Part shown: positions 59,901-64,000 of the stretch, piece after piece
How the letters are laid out: each line of letters begins with the position of its first letter
How positions within the stretch are numbered: the stretch's first letter is position 1
Origin: Algibacter marinivivus
GTDB taxonomy: Bacteria > Bacteroidota > Bacteroidia > Flavobacteriales > Flavobacteriaceae
Length of the DNA: 64,000 nucleotides
Reading direction: 5' to 3'
Assembly: GCF_003143755.1 (NCBI RefSeq)
Contig: NZ_QFRI01000002.1
Coordinates: forward strand, 293,943-357,942
Program-made: the position numbers and the translations under genes
Notes under the pieces: model-generated
What the model saw: the letters and a program-made list of their open reading frames with translations, nothing else
Database searches by the model: none
What the model was told of the DNA's origin: nothing

Positions 59901-62147
59901 AAACACGTTACTAGGCTGAAAATTAATACCATCAAGACTAAACTCATAACCACTTGGTACACTACCAACAACTATTTCTCCAGGAGTTGTACAATAAATA
60001 TCTCTTGAAGTAACTGTTGGTACTAATAAATTAGTGTAAACGTTAAAATAGAATTGATTAAAACAACCACCATCATAGTTTAATGTTAATCTGAATTGTC
60101 CTGCAGTATCTGCCATATAGCTTGGTCCCGTTTCTACTTGATTCCAAGTACAAGCCGCATCTTCATTAGCACAATCTGGATTAGCAACAGCAGTACAACT
60201 ACTTTCGTCTAATTGTTCCCAAATTATAGACGTAGTATCTGTAATATTGGTGTCAATTAATCTTGGGCCATTACCACCACATAAAAATATATTTGGCAAT
60301 TCTTTTCCATCATTAGGGCAAATAACAACTTCATCTGCAAAAGGAATTACTGGATTGGTAACTCCCGCTCCAAATGTGATAACTTCAAAAACTTGACTTG
60401 TTGACTGACAAGGAGCAATAGCAGTATTTTCAACATAATAAGTACCTGTTGAAGTCACTGTTATAGATTGAGTTGTTCCAATTACAGGCGTTCCTGATGG
60501 ACTTGTAGACCATGAATATGAATCGTATCCACTACCAGAAGTCAATACTGTACTAGCTCCACAAAGAATAACTTCTTCTTCAAAAGTACAATCAATATCT
60601 GCTAAAAAATTAGTTGCTCCTGGAGTTAACAAACAACCTGTATTTGTATTGAAACTAGGATCGTCAGAAATTGTAAAGGTAGGATTCAATGTTCCGTTAT
60701 ATGTTGAAAAAGCTTGATTGCTTATAATATTTGAGCAAGCATCATTAAGTAAACTACATTCAGAAACAACAGTAACTTTAAATCGTATTTCTTGTACAGG
60801 GTCATTTTCTTCAACTATAGAATTGTCAATATTAAAAACTAACTCTCTAGTTGTTGGATTATAAGTATGTGTAACTCCAGCAGGTAATATTCCTAAATCT
60901 GTTGGGTAATTAAATACAATATTTGTTGGAAGAATATCTCTAATAGAAAGGTTTGTAGCATTATCATTACCTGTATTTTGAAAACCTAAAACATAGTTTA
61001 ATTCGTCTCCAAGATTTACAAGCATACCTCCAATATCATTACCAGCAGGATCTTCAACTGTTTTGGTAAGTACAATATTAGGCTCAATAATATCAACTGC
61101 TAAAGAGAAAAAATATGGAAAATATGTATCTCCACTAGTTTCTAAACGTACAGTTGCTGCCGTAGCATCATTAGCTATAACTGCATTTGCTGGGTTAGGC
61201 ACAACCATAACTCCTGTATCAAAACCTAGAGTATTTGTACTATTTGGGTTTCTATTATTTACTGGTAAAGCACTTAATTGTGTAACCGAACTATTAAAAA
61301 AATTTGTTGCAGGTCTATCTGCTGTAGATAAGTTTAAACCATTAAGCAATAATTGGTCCCCTAAAATAGGACTATCGCCTTCTAATGTTGCAAAAGCAAA
61401 ATTTGCTCTTACTGGCGCTGGTGCAGGAATGGTTCTAAAACCAGAAACTGGAATATCTAATGTTGGATTCCCTCCAGGAACACTAATAGCACTAAACCCA
61501 TCAAAACTTGTAATTGATTTTCCTGGTAAAGTTGGATCTTCATAAACAATATAAAGCGACCAACCTGCAGAATGCCCAGTATTATTACCTATATCTTGTG
61601 TACGCCCTTGAGCACTAGACACATTTGCAACAGTATAAGTTCCCAAATCAGTTGCTAAGCCTGTAACTATAGAAGTTACATCTGCATAACAAGCATATGG
61701 GAAACTATCGCCACCATCTACAGAACTTCCATTAGCATCAAATATTATTGTTCCAACAATATCATTATAACCTCCTGTAGGCCCTCTGAATTTTACATTC
61801 GTAAACGGTTCAGTTCCCTCAGTAACTGCTCCCCAATATAAACCAGCATGAATAATTCTATAACAACCTGGATTTGGAATTGTTAAATCTGCACTTGAAG
61901 AATTAAATGTTGATGCATCTCCATCAATATCAATATAAACCATGTCTACAGTATGGTTATATACTGTACCATCATTAAAAGCATTATTATCTGGCCCCAA
62001 GATATTATTTCCAATTAATTGGATATCTCCCTTTAAATCCTGATTAAATCTTGGTGTAAAAGGAACAAAGTTCTGCGCAAATAATTGCATACTCAATAAT
62101 AGAAGTAATAAAACAAGTCCTGTTCTTACATAAGTAGTTTTATTCAT
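53979..62147 (-). CDS. giant SprB-like repeat adhesin with type B T9SS C-terminus
   Basis: This 2722-residue surface protein has a signal peptide, an N-terminal domain (about 30-355) and a DUF11-like segment (VLTKTVEDPAGNDIGGMLVN). Then come many SprB-type repeats of about 70-100 residues with the pattern TCNGxxDG...GxAPFTYSIDGG...L..GxYxxxVRDxxxC. The end is a gliding-motility-associated C-terminal domain: FTPNGDGNLDDWGP, FDIFDRYGRKIATL, GDYWYVVKL. The protein is exported by T9SS and should act in adhesion or gliding on surfaces. The repeats are diverged in DNA sequence. It forms an operon with the PorP/SprF gene. Confidence 0.93.
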   Translation of the reverse strand: MNKTTYVRTGLVLLLLLLSMQLFAQNFVPFTPRFNQDLKGDIQLIGNNILGPDNNAFNDGTVYNHTVDMVYIDIDGDASTFNSSSADLTIPNPGCYRIIHAGLYWGAVTEGTEPFTNVKFRGPTGGYNDIVGTIIFDANGSSVDGGDSFPYACYADVTSIVTGLATDLGTYTVANVSSAQGRTQDIGNNTGHSAGWSLYIVYEDPTLPGKSITSFDGFSAISVPGGNPTLDIPVSGFRTIPAPAPVRANFAFATLEGDSPILGDQLLLNGLNLSTADRPATNFFNSSVTQLSALPVNNRNPNSTNTLGFDTGVMVVPNPANAVIANDATAATVRLETSGDTYFPYFFSLAVDIIEPNIVLTKTVEDPAGNDIGGMLVNLGDELNYVLGFQNTGNDNATNLSIRDILPTNIVFNYPTDLGILPAGVTHTYNPTTRELVFNIDNSIVEENDPVQEIRFKVTVVSECSLLNDACSNIISNQAFSTYNGTLNPTFTISDDPSFNTNTGCLLTPGATNFLADIDCTFEEEVILCGASTVLTSGSGYDSYSWSTSPSGTPVIGTTQSITVTSTGTYYVENTAIAPCQSTSQVFEVITFGAGVTNPVIPFADEVVICPNDGKELPNIFLCGGNGPRLIDTNITDTTSIIWEQLDESSCTAVANPDCANEDAACTWNQVETGPSYMADTAGQFRLTLNYDGGCFNQFYFNVYTNLLVPTVTSRDIYCTTPGEIVVGSVPSGYEFSLDGINFQPSNVFSVTTPGIYTVSIRQIGVDPNPCIFTVPDIQIRQTDFTVSNIITQPLCYGDLGSISIAANDVRPQYYFSISQGGTLVNSVGPINPNNYTFSNLNPATYTIDVSTDDGCIYSEDIDIVEPSLLEATSALTTPLTCTDGEITVYPTGGTPPYFYFVNGATDFQTIPTIPVTAPGTFTITVVDSNNCSAETSITVNAILAPDFTVSSTDIACSDTGDVGTITINVTNPNGNTLEYSIDNGVSFSNSNTFTGLASGNYDVVVRYSSGAADVCTTTPQTINITTLATVTGTATLTTPLSCTSDGIITVSGVAGGTAPYTYSLDGINFQPGTTFTGLSEGTYTVTIRDSSGCAFIAAPIDILALNPPTDMDFSSTPLSCPAITSDITITGTTGGTSPLEYQIIAPSGSVTAYQNSNIFTGLSPNTYTFQVRDANGCLYSETFTIAPLPPIAVSTVITKDIDCTISPDGIITGTITGGTAPFAYATSFNGGTYGSTTAVVGTTFSHIATSDGTYQFQITDANGCIVESGIQTLSDPVSVTASDAITNPTCNGYSDGSVTLTALTGQAPFTYSIDGGTTFVSSNVFGGLVAGAYNYVIRDSKNCDVSGTVNLIDPAPIDVTIVRNPVQCIANTNAPGSLDVTINSGGIAPYVYTLFDNTFTQIGLSITTASITQTFTGLNFGDYYVTIVDANGCEYISGVQRIETPPSINLIGNASTGSCATGATVDISVVSGAGPFTYSIYGQPATSFGPTPSTTHAFTGLNHGVTYQFQVIDSGGCFSIIEVTTPTLSDIDIDALTTTDVSCNGDNNGVLDFTVLNYDASVTTIYYEVQDELTNTPIIPVQNGTFTGLTGASVSGTITGLPAGNYTLFVREVDGTLCTVSETFQITQPIQTLVAAVTAEENANCNVGAQVTITATGGTGPYRYASGAVGFIPTLADFGTNNVLNLDYAVRTNWDIVVRDANDCEVRINEIIDIDTEPVISATLNNQCTIAEGNFEIDVTLTTAGIAPYTYSIDGGVFQTRTAPFTISNLSSGTHTLEIQDANGCGNLVSIDIEAPLEIIPAITALSTCNNDDGEITITGSGGTGFYSYNISPSLGSISLTGNVFSGVPSGTYTVTITDITTTCFEEVTVVIPEAIPPTFTTTPTPVTCFGDNDGTFELNVSGYSGPYTYEVFDSSSASVFGVVNANTSTNPELVSGLLGGTYSVVITETASPFCSVTSTVIIPSPSEPLDLVAIETSNVTCDDGRGTITATATGGWGTYEYELTGTASVAYSSNGTFTNLSAGSYTVSVRDAGGCIVSENIPLNLPTPIDGTITATPSLLSCFGDTNASITASAVTGGEGTNYTYTLNMLSPTVTSSGPQTSPVFNDLGVGTYNVVISDGYNCEFTSADVVIAEPTEIQVDLVKASSQTCTTQSTLTLSASGGTGSYEYSDTASFTTILGTFASSVTFPVTTGTFSFYVRDANSCSANVSNDITIDTLPTLSVNLDTTNTVINCAGDDNGVIIASAEGGLGSYVYTLQDTAGNPIVPVTQDSPGVFTNLPVGNYQVQVNSGDCLEISATIPITNASSPLDVTFNPIDVTCNGENDGMLEITANGGSGIIKYAISPQLDQFFDLDTVENLSPGNYDIVVQDELGCFVTYNFDIGQPLPLGFNYTIISEAPCDGDSTGEFTINILGGEPPYSVSLDDITYIPLPLGVTSYTFSGLEGGEKMVYVLDSGSCIGDSPFSIPLAEPVILDPLANIEYECINDLTNNTNTVTNRVTVTVDSSIVDTSVLEYALDGGVFSTGTGIYENLAPGPHSIEVRHPNGCVQITDSGIPFIIDTFQPLALALDDGGLNEIVANASGGATPYEFRLNGVSYGNENTFLIFESGDYTVTVIDSNGCEVSATRFFEFIDVCIPNYFTPNGDGNLDDWGPGCANQYRNLTFDIFDRYGRKIATLKIGDKWDGKYRGVELPTGDYWYVVKLNEPQDKREFVGHFTLYR

Positions 62148-62497
62148 GGTTGATTATGTTATTACTTCTCTTTAACTGAGGCTAATTAAAAAGAAGCATT
62201 TCTCTTATTTATAATATCGTAATCTATTTACTACAATATTTACATTACACCTAAATATAGTGTAAATAAACGATATAAATATCGTAAATATAATTGTAAA
62301 AATAAAGAGAGTTTGAAAATATTGAGTAGTTTATCGAATCAATAATCCTTTCATCGATAAAATATAATTAATTTGTAGTATTTTTAATTCAAAAAAATAA
62401 AATTTAACCTATTGAGCTTTAACATTTATAAAGAGGTATAATAAAAAGAATAAAGAAAAACCTTAATGTAAATTATTGCATATATGTAGACTAAATT
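62148..62497. promoter_or_regulatory. control region with clustered inverted repeats upstream of the adhesin gene
   Basis: These 350 bases contain no gene. The dyads are TTACAC/GTGTAA (62245-62265), the perfect 7-bp palindrome ACGATAT-AA-ATATCGT (62270-62285) with a third ATATCGT copy at 62214-62220, and TTTATCGA/TCGATAAA (62330-62361, 16-base spacer). They could be regulator sites for the 8-kb adhesin operon, or the terminal hairpins of leader RNA. No consensus promoter was identified. Confidence 0.5.
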
Positions 62498-64000
62498 CTA
62501 GTTTTCTATTTTAACCATAGACATTTTACTATTGTATGGTTTACTTCCTTTAGTAGTATCTAACGATGATTTTGCTTGACCAATATTATCAAACATCTCA
62601 TAATAGATGTAATATTTACTTGTATTAACATCAAAGAAGAAATTTATATTTTCCTCACCAGCAGCAACTGCCTTTTCTAAGAATTTATCTCTTTCATTTA
62701 CATCTGAATGAACAGCAACAACTAAGTAATAACCTTCATCTACATTATTTACATCCTTTACAATTTGAATATTACTAAGCGTTTCACCATGGTTAAAATC
62801 TTCTTTTGTTAAAGGTTCAGAACTAGGTGTTGTAAATTTCTTAATACGTTCTAATGCAGCTCGATCCTTATTATATCTATCATCTTCATTATCATATGCT
62901 GCACGTTTAATTCTTCGTCTTCTTTCAAAATCAGTAGCAACTTTAATATCTTCTAATCTAGACACTAAATTTTGTTTGATATTAATGGCTTGTCTTTGTT
63001 CAGATTTTAAAGTTTGAATAGTATTTAAATATGCTATATTAACTGAATCATCCTTACTTTTAACCTTTTTAAGGCGCTCTTTATATAGTTTTTCTATCTC
63101 AGTAATTTTTGCTGCACCAAATTCAATTGAGTTATCAATCTCTAATTTTAAACTTTCTATTATAGCATTTTCAGCAGAAACACTCTTGAACACTTTAGGT
63201 GCTTCTTTCACTATACCTTGCTCACTTAAATCGTTTTCTTCTTTTAAATTATCTAAGTCTTGTTGCTTAATAGCAATTTTTTCGCTCAATTTATCCAGCA
63301 ATTCTTTTTGAGCTTTCTTAGAGGCTTCAGCAGACTTTTTAAATTTAATTAAAACTTCATCTAGAAGTATCTCATCAATTTTAGCTTCTTCTTCAGCTAT
63401 TCTAGCCTGCTCTTCTTGAGCTGCCTTAGCTTGTGCTTCTTCTAATTGTTTTGCTTTAGCTTCTTCTGCTGCTTTTACTCTTGCTGCTTCTGCTATTCTA
63501 GCCTGCTCTTCTTGAGCTGCCTTAGCTTGTGCTTCTTCTAATTGTTTTGCTTTAGCTTTCTCTGCTGCTTTTACTCTTGCTGCTTCTGCTATTCTAGCCT
63601 GCTCTTCTTGAGCTGCCTTAGCTTGTGCTTCTTCTAATTGTTTTGCTTTAGCTTCCTCTTCTGCTTTTACTCTTGCTGCTTCTGCTATTCTAGCCTGCTC
63701 TTCTTGAGCTGCCTTAGCTTGTGCTTCTTCTAATTGTTTTGCTTTAGCTTCCTCTGCTGCTTTTACTCTTGCTGCTTCTGCTATTCTAGCCTGCTCTTCT
63801 TGAGCTGCCTTAGCTTGTGCTTCTGCTAGTTGTTTTGCTTTAGCTTCTTCTGCTGCTTTTACTCTTGCTGCTTCTGCTATTCTAGCCTGCTCTTCTTGAG
63901 CTGCCTTAGCTTGTGCTTCTTCTAATTGTTTTGCTTTAGCTTCCTCTGCTGCTTTTACTCTTGCTGCTTCTGCTATTCTAGCCTGCTCTTCTTGAGCTGC
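62498..64000 (-). CDS. coiled-coil repeat protein with C-terminal SPOR-like domain, partial
   Basis: This is the C-terminal 500 codons of a protein whose N-terminus lies beyond base 64000. The visible part begins with exact 32-residue repeats of the type AAQEEQARIAEAARVKAAEE (62-residue-class heptads rich in Ala/Glu/Lys; see the repeat entry). It continues as a coiled coil (about 63400-62900) and ends with a domain resembling SPOR or flavobacterial C-terminal domains: EGYYLVVAVHSDVNERDKFL, then NFFFDVNTSKYYIYYEMF. The region from 63301 (LDKLSEK) has no real start; it is read through from upstream. It lies just upstream of the adhesin and PorP/SprF genes, so a role in the same surface machinery is likely. 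Confidence 0.75.
   Translation of the reverse strand, partial: AAQEEQARIAEAARVKAAEEAKAKQLEEAQAKAAQEEQARIAEAARVKAAEEAKAKQLAEAQAKAAQEEQARIAEAARVKAAEEAKAKQLEEAQAKAAQEEQARIAEAARVKAEEEAKAKQLEEAQAKAAQEEQARIAEAARVKAAEKAKAKQLEEAQAKAAQEEQARIAEAARVKAAEEAKAKQLEEAQAKAAQEEQARIAEEEAKIDEILLDEVLIKFKKSAEASKKAQKELLDKLSEKIAIKQQDLDNLKEENDLSEQGIVKEAPKVFKSVSAENAIIESLKLEIDNSIEFGAAKITEIEKLYKERLKKVKSKDDSVNIAYLNTIQTLKSEQRQAINIKQNLVSRLEDIKVATDFERRRRIKRAAYDNEDDRYNKDRAALERIKKFTTPSSEPLTKEDFNHGETLSNIQIVKDVNNVDEGYYLVVAVHSDVNERDKFLEKAVAAGEENINFFFDVNTSKYYIYYEMFDNIGQAKSSLDTTKGSKPYNSKMSMVKIEN
63401..64000 (-). repeat. 96-bp in-frame tandem repeat array (open at the window edge)
   Basis: A TCTAGCCTGCTCTTCTTGAG core recurs at 63401, 63497, 63593, 63689, 63785, 63881 and 63977, exactly 96 bases apart, giving more than six copies with only a few base changes. 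Each unit encodes 32 residues of an Ala/Glu/Lys coiled coil. The near identity suggests recent expansion or gene conversion, so copy number may vary between strains. Confidence 0.95.

Noticed and set aside
61063..61545. A 160-codon open frame on the plus strand inside the adhesin gene.
   Set aside because: It is the reverse-strand shadow of the long adhesin frame; it has no family signal and low-complexity content.
63401..64000. Regular 96-bp spacing that could suggest a CRISPR array.
   Set aside because: The whole unit repeats with no variable spacers, and it stays in one open reading frame coding for a coiled coil.

Overview
The window looks like the chromosome of a marine-type member of the Flavobacteriaceae (Bacteroidota). 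The DNA is AT-rich. Several promoters match the Bacteroidota pattern TTTG-N19-TAnnTTTG. There is a SprB-like giant adhesin with a type IX secretion (T9SS) type B tail next to a PorP/SprF partner. Other lineage markers are a fused E1 alpha/beta 2-oxoacid dehydrogenase, many SC-type lipoproteins, and an SRP RNA carrying GGTCGGGAACGAAGC. No tRNA, rRNA, CRISPR array, insertion sequence or prophage was seen.

Layout. 1-6.7 kb: a PLP decarboxylase cut by the window edge, a candidate structured RNA (1149-1289), a GlmM-type sugar mutase, an ACP phosphodiesterase-like protein, gamma-glutamyltransferase, two proteins of unknown function and a GC-rich dyad repeat (5853-5938). 6.8-25.7 kb: mostly housekeeping. 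It holds uvrA, a LOG-family protein, an M1-peptidase-like outer-membrane fusion with a degenerate active site, the fused E1, a membrane-bound AraC regulator with a DoxX/secreted-protein cluster, a TlpA-like lipoprotein, pheT and a YbiT-like ABC-F ATPase. 25.8-38.6 kb: lipoproteins, an SDR, the SRP RNA with a consensus promoter, glutaminyl cyclase, a PaaK/CapK-like enzyme, a class V aminotransferase-fold enzyme, a DsbD pair and a TonB-dependent receptor.

The most notable region is 36.3-53.0 kb, a compact nonribosomal peptide locus read as two divergent operons. The leftward operon encodes an acyl-CoA-dehydrogenase-like flavoprotein, a free-standing adenylation enzyme with a PltF-like proline code, a carrier protein, and a C-A-T NRPS with an EntF-like serine code. 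A His-rich membrane protein and the TonB receptor follow. The rightward operon encodes a HupE/UreJ-type membrane protein, a C-A-T-TE NRPS, a GT1 glycosyltransferase and an Sfp-type phosphopantetheinyl transferase. Together these predict an oxidised prolyl (pyrrole-2-carboxyl or pyrroline) starter joined to serine and one more residue, released by the thioesterase and possibly glycosylated. The flanking TonB receptor, His-rich protein and HupE suggest that the product is a metallophore. That last step is inference.

53.0-64.0 kb is a gliding/adhesion locus: PorP/SprF, a 2722-residue SprB-like repeat protein, an upstream region rich in inverted repeats, and the C-terminal part of a coiled-coil protein built from exact 96-bp tandem repeats that run out of the window.
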